Origin: Planctomycetota bacterium
GTDB lineage: Bacteria; Planctomycetota; Planctomycetia; Pirellulales; UBA1268
DNA length: 32,816 nucleotides
Assembly (NCBI GenBank): GCA_018970785.1
Contig: JAGWVR010000035.1
Coordinates: forward strand, 1-32,816
Direction: 5' to 3'
Positions 9,693 through 19,461 of the stretch are shown piece after piece. A program made the translations under genes and the position numbers. The first letter of the stretch is position 1. Each line of letters opens with the position of its first letter. The notes under the pieces are model-generated. The model saw only the letters and a list, made by a program, of their open reading frames with translations, ran no database searches and was not told the origin of the DNA.

Positions 9693-11289
9693 GAAGATCT
9701 CTCCCGGGGTGATCGTACCGATCCGCGCTCGCGATGCCGAGCCGTTCGAGCGTCTCACGGATCGACGCCGCCTCGGTCTCGGTGTCGGCGGCGACCGGGT
9801 CGATGATCGTCCGCCCGAGGATCGTCTCCAGCTCGCCGCGCGTCCGGGCGCCCGCGGGAGCCGTGGCGGCGCTGCCGGCCACCTGGCGGAGGTTCGACGC
9901 GAAGATTCCGGCGGCACTCACCGGAAGGAAGTCTTCGTAGCGCAGCGGCTCGCGCGACACGTGGCCGGCGGCGAGGAGGCGGTCGAGGCCGGCGGGGAGG
10001 ACCGCGCCGGCAGCGCGCGCCGCCAGCCCCGCGGCCGAAGGCCGGTAGCGGCCGAGGATCTGCCCGCGGGCGAACAATTCGTCGGCCGAGCGCCCCAGTG
10101 CCGCCAACGCGTCACCGCCCCGCGCGAGGCAGTCGTCGTAGACGGCGCGCCCCTGGAGGCTGCAGGCGTAGCCGCGCTGCTCGACTTCGCCGAACCGGGC
10201 GGTGTGCGATCCCGCGACCGTCTCCCCGGCGAGCGTGTGGAACGACACCGGCTCGGTCAGGGCCCGGTACGAATCCTGCCGCAGGAGGACCGGCACGTCG
10301 GCGGGCGGGCCCTCCGTCGACTCCTTGAACCCGGCGTGCGGCAGCCGGTGGAGCGCGAACGGTTCGGTGCCGAGCCTGTCGGCGAGGTCGGCGGCGATCC
10401 CCTCGACGACCGCGGCGGGCACAGCCTCCCCGGCCGGGAGCGCGGCGGGCACCCCGGGAAGGAGGAGGCGGACGAGCGCCGCGTCGGCGCGGTCGGCGAG
10501 CCCGGCGAGGACCTCGCCGGCGCGGGCGCGGAACCAGGCGTCGTCGCGCTCGGCGAGGCAACGGCGCATCGCCGCCGTGAACAGGTCGATCGCCAGAGAA
10601 TTGAACGCCAGGTGGTTGAGGTGGTGCGACGGGAAGCAGGCGATGTCGGCGGCGAGCCGCATGTCAGCGGCGACGAGATCGCGGTACAGCTCATGGGGCC
10701 CGCCGCGGCCGGTCCACGCGAAGATCCGGCCGACGCACTCGCCGACGAGCGCCGCCCCCTCGTCGGTGTCGAGGCCGCCGTTTCGATCGTGGCGGTCGAG
10801 GAGCCGGCGCGCTTCGTCGCCGAGGACGTCGCGCGTCGCGAGCACTTCCTCGATCCGGCCGCGGACGTCGGCCGGAAAGCCGTCGGTCACCAGCAGCGAG
10901 CAGAACATCCGGTGCTCGGGACGTCGCCGCGAGCGGAAGGCGGTCGCGATGATCGGCTGCCGCTTCGCGCCGACGCTCGTCATGTCATAGAAGCCGTGCG
11001 GCTCCATCGCGAAGCAGGCGAACAGCCGCCCGATCTGCCGGTACTCGTCGGGGCGGCCGATGCGGATCGCGCCGTGGCGCTCGGCGCCGAGGGCGGCGGG
11101 CGCGACATCGGTCCGCAGGCCGGGGAACCGCGCCGCCAGCAGCCGGCAGGCGGCGGTGTTGCAGGCCTCGTTGACCGCCAGCGCCCCGCCGTAGAGCGGC
11201 ACCTCGCCGGCAAACATCGTCGACAGCGCCGCGAACAGCCGGCCCTGGAGGAGACGGGGATCGACGAAATCGCCGTGCGCCATCGCCAT
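9679..11289 (-). CDS. hglS: 2-oxoadipate dioxygenase/decarboxylase family protein (DUF1338, HglS/YdcJ type)
   Basis: A 536-residue member of the HglS/YdcJ family, iron(II) enzymes of the vicinal-oxygen-chelate type. The characterised Pseudomonas HglS converts 2-oxoadipate to D-2-hydroxyglutarate and CO2 in lysine breakdown. The active-site pieces are present: ERHGAIR (His72 and Arg76, matching His70/Arg74), HHLNHLAFN (His223 and His226), and [10 protein letters not shown] (Glu368/Glu370 region, matching the Glu294 ligand), plus [10 protein letters not shown] and [10 protein letters not shown]. No signal peptide is visible, so it is cytoplasmic, unlike its exported neighbours. GGAGGGAG lies just upstream of the start; the ATG at 11283 is an alternative. 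It sits 15 bases after a DUF1501 gene. No other lysine-degradation gene is in the window, so the real substrate may be a different 2-oxo acid. Confidence 0.87.
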   Translation of the reverse strand: MAMAHGDFVDPRLLQGRLFAALSTMFAGEVPLYGGALAVNEACNTAACRLLAARFPGLRTDVAPAALGAERHGAIRIGRPDEYRQIGRLFACFAMEPHGFYDMTSVGAKRQPIIATAFRSRRRPEHRMFCSLLVTDGFPADVRGRIEEVLATRDVLGDEARRLLDRHDRNGGLDTDEGAALVGECVGRIFAWTGRGGPHELYRDLVAADMRLAADIACFPSHHLNHLAFNSLAIDLFTAAMRRCLAERDDAWFRARAGEVLAGLADRADAALVRLLLPGVPAALPAGEAVPAAVVEGIAADLADRLGTEPFALHRLPHAGFKESTEGPPADVPVLLRQDSYRALTEPVSFHTLAGETVAGSHTARFGEVEQRGYACSLQGRAVYDDCLARGGDALAALGRSADELFARGQILGRYRPSAAGLAARAAGAVLPAGLDRLLAAGHVSREPLRYEDFLPVSAAGIFASNLRQVAGSAATAPAGARTRGELETILGRTIIDPVAADTETEAASIRETLERLGIASADRYDHPGRDLHAPA

Positions 11290-11304
11290 GCTCCCTCCTG
11301 CCTA

Positions 11305-12768
11305 TCAGGCGAGGATTCCCCGGATCACGTGGCCGTGGACGTCGGTCAGCCGCCGCTCGACGCCGTTGTGGCGGAACGTGAGGCGCTCGTGGTCGATCCC
11401 GAGGAGGTGGAGGATCGTGGCGTTGAAGTCGTAGAGCGGATGGATCTCCTCGACGGCCTTCGCGCCGAAGTCGTCGGTCCGGCCGACGCTGACGCCCGGC
11501 TTCACGCCGGCGCCGGTCATCCAGCAGGTGAAGCCGTCGGGATTGTGGTCGCGCCCCTGGGCGCCCTTTTGGAAGTAGGGCATCCGCCCGAACTCGGTGC
11601 ACCACACGACCAGCGTGTCGGCGAGCAGCCCGCGGGCACGGAGGTCGCGGATCAGGGCGGCGGCGGGGCGGTCGAGGATCGCGGCGTGGCGGTCGTATTG
11701 CTCGCGGAGCTTGGAGTGGCCGTCCCAGTTGAGCTCGCCGCCGCTCGCGTACGCCCCGTTGAACAGCTGCACGAACCGCACCCCCTGCTCGACGAGCCGG
11801 CGGGCGAGGATGCAGTTGCGGGCGAAGCCGCCGCGCACCGGATCGGGGTCGTCGGCACCGTAGGCGCGGAGCGTGGCCGCGCTCTCGGTCGAGAGGTCGG
11901 CGATCCCCGGCGCCGCCAATTGCATCCGCGCCGCCAACTCGTAGGCGGCGATCCGCGCCGACAGCGCCGTGTCGGCGGGGTGGGCGGCGGCGTGGCGGCG
12001 CTCGAGACGGGCGAGGAGGTCGCGGCCGGCGCGGTCGGCCCCGGCGCTGATCCCCGCCGGGAGGGCAAGGTGGCGGATCGGCGCGGTGCTGCTCCAGGTC
12101 GTGCCCTGGAACTCGGCAGGGAGGAAGCCGGGGCCCCAGTTGTTGCCGCTGGCCTGCGGGATGCCGCGCGGATCGGGAATCGCGACGAACGCCGGGAGGT
12201 TCTCGTTCTCGGTGCCCAGCGCGTAGCCGATCCACGCTCCCAGGCTCGGGAACCCGTCGGCGGCGAAACCGGTGGAGAGGAAGTTCTCCGCCGGGCCGTG
12301 GGTGTTGGTCCGGCTGGTGAGGGAGTGGACGAAGGCGATGTCGTCGGTCAGCTCGGCGAGGTGCGGGATCAGGTCGGAGACCATCTTCCCCGTCTGGCCG
12401 CGCGGCCGGAACGCGTAGCGCGGCCGGGCGAGATTGCCGGCCGGCCCCTGAAAGGTGACCGCCGGCCCGCCGGGGAGCGGCCGGTCGTCCCAGTCGACGA
12501 GGTGCGGTTTCCAGTCCCAGGTCTCGAGCTGGCTCACCGCCCCCGCGCAGAAGATCACCAGCACCCGCTTCGCCCGCGGCGCGAAGTGGCCGGCCCGCGC
12601 CGCGAACGGCCGTGCCGGATCGATCGCCGGCACCGCGCCGAGCGCCCCCTGGCCGTCGAGGAGGCTCGCCAGCGCCACCCCCGACAGCGCCGTCGCCGCC
12701 TCGCCGAGGAACGCGCGGCGATCGAGCAGCGATCGGCGGAGCGGCGGCTCGGGGGAGAAGGGATGCAC
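11305..12768 (-). CDS. DUF1501 family protein, Tat-exported (second paralogue)
   Basis: A 487-residue DUF1501 protein with a clear twin-arginine signal: [24 protein letters not shown] (residues 14-37). Family landmarks are [82 protein letters not shown] and the terminal [10 protein letters not shown]. It differs clearly from the paralogue at 2854-4308 across most of its length, so this is not a recent duplication. It starts 12 bases after its DUF1549/DUF1553 partner and is followed by the dioxygenase gene 15 bases on. Extracytoplasmic location is inferred from the signal; substrate unknown. Confidence 0.9.
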   Translation of the reverse strand: MHPFSPEPPLRRSLLDRRAFLGEAATALSGVALASLLDGQGALGAVPAIDPARPFAARAGHFAPRAKRVLVIFCAGAVSQLETWDWKPHLVDWDDRPLPGGPAVTFQGPAGNLARPRYAFRPRGQTGKMVSDLIPHLAELTDDIAFVHSLTSRTNTHGPAENFLSTGFAADGFPSLGAWIGYALGTENENLPAFVAIPDPRGIPQASGNNWGPGFLPAEFQGTTWSSTAPIRHLALPAGISAGADRAGRDLLARLERRHAAAHPADTALSARIAAYELAARMQLAAPGIADLSTESAATLRAYGADDPDPVRGGFARNCILARRLVEQGVRFVQLFNGAYASGGELNWDGHSKLREQYDRHAAILDRPAAALIRDLRARGLLADTLVVWCTEFGRMPYFQKGAQGRDHNPDGFTCWMTGAGVKPGVSVGRTDDFGAKAVEEIHPLYDFNATILHLLGIDHERLTFRHNGVERRLTDVHGHVIRGILA

Positions 12769-12780
12769 GACCGGGGCCGC

Positions 12781-15048
12781 TCAGGGAATGAAGAGGAACT
12801 CGCCGGCATTGAACAGGACCCTGGCGAGCGCCGGAAGGCCATGGTCGGCGACCAGGCGCCTCGCCTCGTCGGCCTCGTCGGACTCGGGGGCCCGGCCGAG
12901 GACGAGGGCGAACGCACGGGCGACCGCAGCGCCCGTCGGATCGGCGGCGCCTGCCGTCTCGGCGCCCACCCGTGTGGCAAGGGCCGCCGACTGGTCGAGC
13001 GTGAACGGGCTGTTGAGCAGCGCCAGCGCCTGCAGCGGGGTGGTCGACTGGCGGCGGCGGCCGATCGTCTGGCCGGCGTCGGGGCAGTCGAACGCGCCGA
13101 ACACGCTCTCCTTCTCCATCCGGATCCGGTGGGCGTAGATCATCCGCCGCAGCCCCGCGCCGGTGAACGACTCGATCGGCGGAAAGCCCGACAGCCCGCC
13201 GCGCGTGGTGAACAGGTCGAACCCCCGGCCCCCCGCGGTGAGATCGAGCGTGCCGGCGGCGGCGAGGATCGAGTCGCGGATCGCCTCCCCCTCGAGCCGC
13301 CGCGGGGGAAAGCGCCACAGCAGCCGGCAGCCGGCATCGACGGCCAGCGCCCGTTCGTCGCCGTGGCTCGATTGGCCGTACGTCGCGGAGAGCACGATCC
13401 GCCGGTGGAGCGCCTTGAGCGACCAGCCGTCGGCCACGAGCCGGGCGGCGAGCCAGTCGAGGAGCTGCGGATGGCTCGGCGGCGTGCCGCTGCGGCCGAA
13501 GTCGTTGGCCGTCTCCACCAAGCCGGTGCCGAAGTGGGTCTGCCAGATCCGGTTGACGATGACCCGCGCCGTCAGCGGATGGTCGGCGCGCACCAGCCAC
13601 GCGGCCAGCGCCCGGCGCCGCTCCTGCTCCGGGGCGTCGGCCGCAAGACTCACGCTCCCCGCCGTCAACGCGAACAGGCCCGGGGTCGCCGGTGCGAGAC
13701 GCTCGCCGCGCTGTTCGGCGTCGCCACGGTGCAGCAGCCAGGTCGGCTCCGGTTCGGTGAACCGGCCGGCATAGACGAAGCGCCGCGCCGCGGCCAGCTC
13801 CCCCTCGAGCCGGGCGACGTCGGCGGCGGCGGCGGCACGCTCGGCATCGTCGGCGTCGACGGCGACCGCGGCACGCTGCCGGGCGAAGCGCAGCACCGGG
13901 CCGATCCGGTCGGCGGCCGGGCTCGGCAGCTCCCGGTCGCCGTAGTGGACGCCGGCGAAGAACGCCTGGAGCGCGTAGTAGTCGCGCGCCGGGAGCGGAT
14001 CGAACTTGTGGTCGTGGCAGCGGGCGCAGCCGACCGACAGCCCGAGCAGCGCGTCGCCGAGGTTGACGAGGATGTCGGCCAGGGCGTCCTGGCGGGCGGC
14101 GCGCTTGGAGACATCGTCGGCGCCGATCTGCCCCGGGAGGAGGACGGCGGCGGTGACGAGGAATCCTGTGGCGGGATCGGCGCCGGTGGCGTCGCCGGCG
14201 AGCTGGTCGGTGACGAACCGGTCGAAGGGCAGGTCGCGGTTGAAGGCGTCGATCACCCAATCGCGGTAGTGCCAGGCGTGCGGCCGTTCGGTGTTGACCT
14301 CGTAGCCGTCGGTCTCGGCGAAGCGGACGACGTCGAGCCAGTGCTGCGCCTGGCGCTCGCCGAACCGGGGGGAGGCGAGCAGCCGGTCGACGGCCCGCTC
14401 CCGTGCCGCCGGCGACGGGTCGGCGACGAACGCGTCGATCTCCTCCGGCGACGGCGGCAGGCCGGTGAGGTCGAGCGTGACCCGCCGCAGCCAGGTCCGC
14501 GCGTCGGCGGGGGCGGCGGGGGCGAGCCCCGCTTCCTCGAGGCGCGCGAGGATGAAGCGGTCGATGTCACCCGCCGGCCAGTCGGCCTGGTGCACGTCCG
14601 GGGGGGAGGTGACGGTCACGGGGCGGAACGCCCAGTGGTCGGCGGGGTCGGCGAGCCTGACCCGATCGACGCCTTCGGGCCAGGTTGCCCCCTCGTCGAT
14701 CCAGCGGGCGAGGAGATCGGCGGCTGCGGCCGGCACCGGCGCCACCCCCGAATCGGCCGGCGGCATCCGCGGCACGCCCGCCGCGCCGCTGGCGAAGCGC
14801 ACCAGATTGCTCTCGGCAGACTTCCCGGGAACGATCGCCACGCCATGGCCGTCGCCGCCGGCGAGCGCCTTGGCCCGCACGTCGAGCCGGAAACCGCTCT
14901 CCGCCCCCTCCCCCTCGTGGCAGCGGACGCAGTGGGCGTCGAGGATTGGACGGACGTCGCGGACGAAATCGACCGGCTCGGCAGCCAGCGCGGGGATGGC
15001 GACCGCGGCTGCCACGGCGAATCGCATCCGTCGCACCGCTGCGGTCAT
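12781..15048 (-). CDS. Planctomycete c-type cytochrome / DUF1549 / DUF1553 protein (compact form)
   Basis: A 755-residue exported protein. A short hydrophobic signal, FAVAAAVAIPALAAEP (10-25), precedes a PSCyt1-type domain with heme motif CVRCH (40-44). DUF1549 follows (LRRVTLDLTGLPPSPEEIDAF; RFGERQAQHWLDVVRFAETDGY), with a second CxxCH in [12 protein letters not shown] near residue 340. DUF1553 closes the protein (HPLTARVIVNRIWQTHFGTGLVETANDFGR; TTPLQALALLNSPF; ending FNAGEFLFIP). It lacks the LamG insert and central beta-rich segment of the 1355-residue paralogue. I chose the ATG at 15048 because GGGGGA lies upstream and the signal peptide starts at once; an ATG six codons earlier (15066) is possible, while the frame to 15336 is Arg-rich and overlaps the divergent kinase gene. 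First gene of the minus-strand run. Confidence 0.88.
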   Translation of the reverse strand: MTAAVRRMRFAVAAAVAIPALAAEPVDFVRDVRPILDAHCVRCHEGEGAESGFRLDVRAKALAGGDGHGVAIVPGKSAESNLVRFASGAAGVPRMPPADSGVAPVPAAAADLLARWIDEGATWPEGVDRVRLADPADHWAFRPVTVTSPPDVHQADWPAGDIDRFILARLEEAGLAPAAPADARTWLRRVTLDLTGLPPSPEEIDAFVADPSPAARERAVDRLLASPRFGERQAQHWLDVVRFAETDGYEVNTERPHAWHYRDWVIDAFNRDLPFDRFVTDQLAGDATGADPATGFLVTAAVLLPGQIGADDVSKRAARQDALADILVNLGDALLGLSVGCARCHDHKFDPLPARDYYALQAFFAGVHYGDRELPSPAADRIGPVLRFARQRAAVAVDADDAERAAAAADVARLEGELAAARRFVYAGRFTEPEPTWLLHRGDAEQRGERLAPATPGLFALTAGSVSLAADAPEQERRRALAAWLVRADHPLTARVIVNRIWQTHFGTGLVETANDFGRSGTPPSHPQLLDWLAARLVADGWSLKALHRRIVLSATYGQSSHGDERALAVDAGCRLLWRFPPRRLEGEAIRDSILAAAGTLDLTAGGRGFDLFTTRGGLSGFPPIESFTGAGLRRMIYAHRIRMEKESVFGAFDCPDAGQTIGRRRQSTTPLQALALLNSPFTLDQSAALATRVGAETAGAADPTGAAVARAFALVLGRAPESDEADEARRLVADHGLPALARVLFNAGEFLFIP

Positions 15049-15277
15049 CGGCACGTCCCCCGTCATCGCCGGCCGCAACCAGTGTACCGTCGCTGCAACA
15101 GGCCGGCCGCATCCGCCGCGCGATCGACCCTGCGAGTCGCCACGGTCGTGACGCTCATGCGCGCCGGGGGCCCGCGGACGGGGCCGCTCGGGGCTGGAGA
15201 GGCGCTGCCGGTAGCGATAGGCTGGCACTCCTCGGCGGCAGGTGCGCCGTCGACGCGCGGCCCCCCTGCTCAATCCC

Positions 15278-18238
15278 ATGACCACGCCACCATCCCGCCC
15301 GGCCACGGAATCCCAGGGGCGGTTCGCCAGCACCACCCTCGGTGCGGTGTTTCACGAGGCCTGCGAACGGTTTCGGTCGCAGTGGCGCGACGGCACCGGG
15401 CCGACGATCGAGCAGGAGTTGGCCGATCTGCCCGTCGACGTCCGCCCCGTGATGCTCCACCGGCTGCTGCTGGTCGAGATCACCGAGGCTCGCGCGGCTG
15501 GCCGGAACGTCGACCTCACCTCCCTGCGGCGCCGCTTTCCCGACGAGCGGTCGATCGTCGACGGCGCCTGGGAGGAGAGTTGGCGGACCGAGCCGGCGGC
15601 GGCCCCCGGCGATCCCCTCGACACCCGTGGCGCGAGCCGGCCCGGCGACACCACCCACTCGCAGACCGATCCGGCGGCGACGCGCCCCCATGCTGCCGCC
15701 ACGGAGACGGTGACGACGGCGACGCGCTACACGCGCTTCCGCCAGCACCGCACAGGTGGGATGTCGATCCTGCGGATCGCCCACGACGAGGATCTCGACC
15801 GCGAGACGGTCGTGAAGACGCTCCGGCCGGAGTACGAGGATGGCGAGGAGTTCCGTCGCCAGCTGCTTGCCGAGGCTTCGATCACCGGCAAGCTCGACCA
15901 CCCCGGGATCGTCCCCGTGTACGGCGTCGGCCACGACTGGGACAGCCGCCCCTTCTACACGATGCGGCGGATCGTCGGCGAGGACCTGCACTCGCACGTC
16001 GAGCGTCACCATGCGGCGCGGAAGCAGGGCCCCACCGCGCCCGACGGCCCGGTGCTCGACCTCCGCGATCTCGTCGAGCATCTCGTCGACGCCTGCAACA
16101 CGATCGCCTACGCGCACGACGCCGGCGTCCTCCACCTCGACATCAAGCCGCAGAACATCATGGTCGGCCGTTACGGCGAGACGTTCGTCGTCGACTGGGG
16201 GCTGGCGCGTCCGTTCGAACGCTCCACCGAGTTCCGCAACGAGAAGACCGTCGCCCTCCGCGAGGACCTCCGCGGTGGCCTCGAAGCGTTCACGCGGCCG
16301 TTCGTGAGCCCCGAGCAGTACGTCGGCGAGCCGCTCGGCCCGGCGGCCGACATCTACAGCCTCGGGGCGACGCTCTATTTCCTCGTCACGGGAGTCACCG
16401 GCCTGCGGGGGGACGAACCCGACTTCCGCGACCGGCTGGTGGCGGGGAGGGTCGCGCCGGCGCGCAGCCGGCGGCCGGGGGTGCCCAAGGCCCTCGACGC
16501 GATCTGCCAGCGGGCGATGGCGGCACAGCCCTCGGCCCGCTACCCGACCGCGAAGGCCCTCGCGGCCGACCTCCAGGCCTGGCTTCGCGACGAGCCGGTG
16601 TCGGCGCTGCCGGAGCGGGTCAGCGACCGCTGCCTCCGGCAGGTGCGCCGGCACGCGGGGATCGTCGCCACCGCCGGGGCGGCGTTGCCCGTGATCGCCG
16701 CGGCGCTGATGGCGGCGGGGGTGATGTGGAGGCAATCCGTTCGGCAGGCCGAGAAGACGCGAGAGGTCACGGCGCTCAAGCAGCGCGCCGACGAGCTTTT
16801 CGACGATGCCGTCAGGGCCTTCGAAAAGATCTCCAATCCGCTCGCCACGTCGAACTGGAGCAATATCGAACTGTTCGGTCAGCTGGCCCAGGAGATCGAC
16901 TCGTTTTCCGACAGGGTCCTGGAGGAGTCGAAGGGAAACACGACGGCGATCCCGCCACTGCAACTCGCGAGAATCCACGAACTGAAGGCCATCGCAGCGA
17001 GCGTGTCGCACAACCAGATGGACATCGAGGATCTCGTCTCCGCCGAACGGGCATTGACGATGGCCCGGGTGTCGGATGCCGCCAATGCCGAGCTCGTGCG
17101 CCGCCTGGCCCGCAACAAACTGCTGCAGGGGCAGCAACGGTTTCGGCGCGATCGGGCGCTCGGTGGACGGACGGAAAACGTCTCTGAGACGAGACGCGAC
17201 CTCGAAGCCGCCCTCGAGGGCTTCGAGGAGTTGAAGACCGAGCACGGTGCTTCGTTCAGCGAATCCGATGAACTGCTGCTCGCCGAGGTTCACCACGAGC
17301 TCGGTCGGTGGTATCTGTGGCTTGTCGACAATCCTCCCGGTGACGACGGCCCCACCGTCGACAGGTGCTTCGAGTCGTCTCTCAAGCACTTCACGGCCGG
17401 TCTCGCGATCCGGAAGCGCCTCTACGACGAGTCGCAAGCCGAGGAGGTGACGCGCGACCTCGCCCGGAGCTACGGTTTCCGCGGCGACCTGTACGCCCGC
17501 TTCGGGCAGCTCGCCAAAGCGCGCGAGGACTACGACGAATCGAAAACGCTCCGCAAGAAGTGTTTCGACAAGAGGAAGGCGAACATCGACTACCAGGTTC
17601 AGTACGCCCGTGGCCTCGCGAATTTCGTCGCGCTGGAATTGATCGACCAGGACGATGTCGAACAGACCATCGAAGACGTTCAGCAGGCAGCCAAGATCCA
17701 GGAGAAGCTCCTCGAGGAGTATCGGCACAACAGTTCGTTCGAGAGGGAATTGCGCCGCGATCTGGCATGGTCCCACGCGGCGACCGCCGAGTTGTATCTG
17801 TTGCTCAGGGCGAGCGGCGGTTCCGACGAGCGTTCGCTCGAGGAGGCCAGCCGATACGCCAAGAAAGCGTTCGACCTCCTCGATGGGGTCAAGAACCCCG
17901 ATGACGAGACACGGCAGTCGAAGTACCGCTACCGTGTGCTCCAGGCCGAGGCCAGCCGCGATTCCGCGGTCGTGCGGGAGGCGAAGGCGTTCTTCGAGGA
18001 GAAGGATGTCGACAGCATGGACCCGGACGCCGTCTGGGCCCTGACGGTGGCGCGGGCGCTGACCGAGGACGACAAGGGAGCCAGCGACGTCTTCACCCGG
18101 TTGGTGAGTCGCGGGGGAAAGAACCGCGCTCAGTACGAGGCACGGTTTCTCGAGGGAGGATCGCTGAACCGCATCGCCAGCGATCCCGCCGTCGCGGAAA
18201 GCCGCAAGATGCTCGCGAAGCAGTCATCCGCGCACTGA
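15278..18238 (+). CDS. Transmembrane Ser/Thr protein kinase-like protein with C-terminal helical repeats
   Basis: A 986-residue Hanks-type kinase. Residues 1-105 form the N-terminal segment common in planctomycete kinases (FRSQWRDGTGP, then RRRFPDE). The kinase domain is about 150-440: a weak Gly loop (RTGGMS), VVKTLRP with Lys180, Glu199 in LLAEAS, catalytic loop HLDIKPQN (286-293), metal-binding DWG (306-308) and SPEQY (344-348). The catalytic loop has Leu where active kinases of the RD class have Arg, and the metal motif is DWG rather than DFG. A membrane segment lies at 459-483 (AGIVATAGAALPVIAAALMAAGVMW). The remaining 500 residues are charged, helical and probably TPR-like, and face the other side of the membrane. 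I start it at ATG 15278; twelve codons upstream in frame are Arg-rich. It is divergent from the c-heme gene at 15048, but no regulatory link is shown. Confidence 0.87.
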   Translation: MTTPPSRPATESQGRFASTTLGAVFHEACERFRSQWRDGTGPTIEQELADLPVDVRPVMLHRLLLVEITEARAAGRNVDLTSLRRRFPDERSIVDGAWEESWRTEPAAAPGDPLDTRGASRPGDTTHSQTDPAATRPHAAATETVTTATRYTRFRQHRTGGMSILRIAHDEDLDRETVVKTLRPEYEDGEEFRRQLLAEASITGKLDHPGIVPVYGVGHDWDSRPFYTMRRIVGEDLHSHVERHHAARKQGPTAPDGPVLDLRDLVEHLVDACNTIAYAHDAGVLHLDIKPQNIMVGRYGETFVVDWGLARPFERSTEFRNEKTVALREDLRGGLEAFTRPFVSPEQYVGEPLGPAADIYSLGATLYFLVTGVTGLRGDEPDFRDRLVAGRVAPARSRRPGVPKALDAICQRAMAAQPSARYPTAKALAADLQAWLRDEPVSALPERVSDRCLRQVRRHAGIVATAGAALPVIAAALMAAGVMWRQSVRQAEKTREVTALKQRADELFDDAVRAFEKISNPLATSNWSNIELFGQLAQEIDSFSDRVLEESKGNTTAIPPLQLARIHELKAIAASVSHNQMDIEDLVSAERALTMARVSDAANAELVRRLARNKLLQGQQRFRRDRALGGRTENVSETRRDLEAALEGFEELKTEHGASFSESDELLLAEVHHELGRWYLWLVDNPPGDDGPTVDRCFESSLKHFTAGLAIRKRLYDESQAEEVTRDLARSYGFRGDLYARFGQLAKAREDYDESKTLRKKCFDKRKANIDYQVQYARGLANFVALELIDQDDVEQTIEDVQQAAKIQEKLLEEYRHNSSFERELRRDLAWSHAATAELYLLLRASGGSDERSLEEASRYAKKAFDLLDGVKNPDDETRQSKYRYRVLQAEASRDSAVVREAKAFFEEKDVDSMDPDAVWALTVARALTEDDKGASDVFTRLVSRGGKNRAQYEARFLEGGSLNRIASDPAVAESRKMLAKQSSAH

Positions 18239-18242
18239 GCCG

Positions 18243-18261
18243 GCCGGCCCGCGACGCCGGC
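18243..18261. terminator. Inverted repeat between convergent genes
   Basis: GCCGGC, a seven-base spacer, then GCCGGC, in the 30-base gap between the kinase stop and the facing zinc-ribbon gene stop. It could form a six-pair GC hairpin serving either strand. No T-run follows, and GC-rich palindromes are common in this DNA. Confidence 0.25.
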
Positions 18262-18268
18262 GTCCGCG

Positions 18269-19402
18269 TCAGGGCACCGGAACCGCGGTCGGGGCCGGCG
18301 GCAGCGACAGCGACTGGAAGAAGCCCTGGACCGCCGGCTCGTCGTAGGCCAGGTCCGCCGGCCCCTCGACGACCAGCGCCGCGGCCAGGTCAGCGCCCTG
18401 CGCGAGGCGCACGATCCGCCGCCGGCCGGCGCCGTCGAGCAGCGCGTCGCGCCAGTCGGCCGCCGGCACCGGATGGTAGATCGCCACGCACGAGAACCCG
18501 GGATGCAGCACCTCGAGGTTGGCCAGGGCGCGCTCGAGGTGGAACTCGGCCGTCGCATCCCCGACCTCGCGTGGCGTGATCGTCGCGGTGTAGGTGCGGT
18601 CGCCGGCAGTCGCCCGATACCCCAGCACCCCGGTCGCTGCCGCGGCGGCGAAGTCGCGCTGCGTGCCGGCGACCTGCCCGGGGGGATCGATCGCCGTCGG
18701 TGCGACCGGAAACCTCACCGCCACCCCCGGAACGTCGGCCGGCAGCGGCAGCCAGGTCGCGGTGTCGGCAGGCGCGATGGCGAGCGCCGGGGCCGGCACG
18801 GGGACGGGAGGCACGGCGGATCGGCGCGCCGCGGCAGCGGTGCCGCCCGGATCGGCAGCACGTGCGCCGCCTCTCGAGGGGGCGCGCCGCGCGGGCTTCT
18901 TGGCATCGCCGCGGGTCGCCGCCCACGCGCCGACGAGTAGCCCGAGCCCCACGAGCCCCGCTCCGGCGGGAATGAGCCAGCGCGGCCGGGGTCGCGTGAG
19001 CCGTGGCACCGCCGGGCTTGCGGGGGGGGCGGTCGGGCGCGGCGGAGACTTCGGCCCCGATGTCGTGATCACGATGCTTCCGTCGAGGTCCGGCACCGCG
19101 ACGGGCGACTGCCGGTCGTCACTCGGTTGAGGAGCGGTCGCCGCCGGCGGTCCGACCGCATCCGCCGGCTCGGCGCGCGGCCCGGCCAGGCCGGACGTGA
19201 CGATCACCGGCAGCGCGGGTTCGTCGACCGGCGCGGGGCGGTCGACCGGGGCTGGCAGGGGCGTTGCGGACGGTGGCGCCGGCGGCAACGCGGGGATGGC
19301 CACCGGTTGGCCGCATTTCGGGCAGCGGAGTGTTCGCCCGCGGTGGGTTTCCTGCGGCTTGAGCCGCACCTTGCACGACGGGCAGACGACGGAGTCGGGC
19401 AT
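18269..19402 (-). CDS. Zinc-ribbon, proline-rich, single-pass membrane protein of unknown function
   Basis: A 377-residue protein of a layout common in planctomycetes. An N-terminal zinc ribbon has CPSC (7-10) and CPKC (27-30). It is followed by a Pro/Ala-rich linker, a predicted membrane helix around residues 140-163 (LIPAGAGLVGLGLLVGAWAA), a second low-complexity stretch, and a C-terminal globular domain (about 215-377) including VRFPVAPTAIDPPGQ, YTATITPREVGDA and a lipoprotein-like beta pattern. I recognise no catalytic motif. The ATG at 19402 directly precedes the zinc ribbon; 17 upstream codons in frame show nothing family-like. The cytoplasmic zinc ribbon and exported C-domain suggest a sensor or scaffold role, which is speculation. 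Confidence 0.75.
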   Translation of the reverse strand: MPDSVVCPSCKVRLKPQETHRGRTLRCPKCGQPVAIPALPPAPPSATPLPAPVDRPAPVDEPALPVIVTSGLAGPRAEPADAVGPPAATAPQPSDDRQSPVAVPDLDGSIVITTSGPKSPPRPTAPPASPAVPRLTRPRPRWLIPAGAGLVGLGLLVGAWAATRGDAKKPARRAPSRGGARAADPGGTAAAARRSAVPPVPVPAPALAIAPADTATWLPLPADVPGVAVRFPVAPTAIDPPGQVAGTQRDFAAAAATGVLGYRATAGDRTYTATITPREVGDATAEFHLERALANLEVLHPGFSCVAIYHPVPAADWRDALLDGAGRRRIVRLAQGADLAAALVVEGPADLAYDEPAVQGFFQSLSLPPAPTAVPVP

Positions 19403-19461
19403 CGCTCGTCCAGGGTGGCCGGGGGCGTTCAGGATACCCGCCTCGCGAGGCACGCGGCGAC

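Noticed and set aside
9693-9917. N-terminal extension of the sialidase frame
   Set aside because: Arg/Ser/Pro-rich, inside the dioxygenase gene, and it would bury the signal peptide; the ATG at 9692 has a good ribosome site.
15223-15240. TGGCAC resembling the -24 element of a sigma-54 promoter upstream of the kinase gene
   Set aside because: The matching -12 TTGC element is missing at the required spacing, and no enhancer-binding regulator is nearby.
9691-17187. A very long plus-strand open frame (about 2,500 codons) opposite the minus-strand directon
   Set aside because: It is Arg/Gly/Ala/Pro-rich with no domain, crosses several well-supported genes on the other strand, and is the expected antisense shadow of GC-rich codons.
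15155-17776. Minus-strand open frame of 873 codons opposite the kinase gene
   Set aside because: The plus strand has kinase motifs in order over this stretch; the antisense frame shows only repetitive Val/Leu/Arg patterns from complementary codons.
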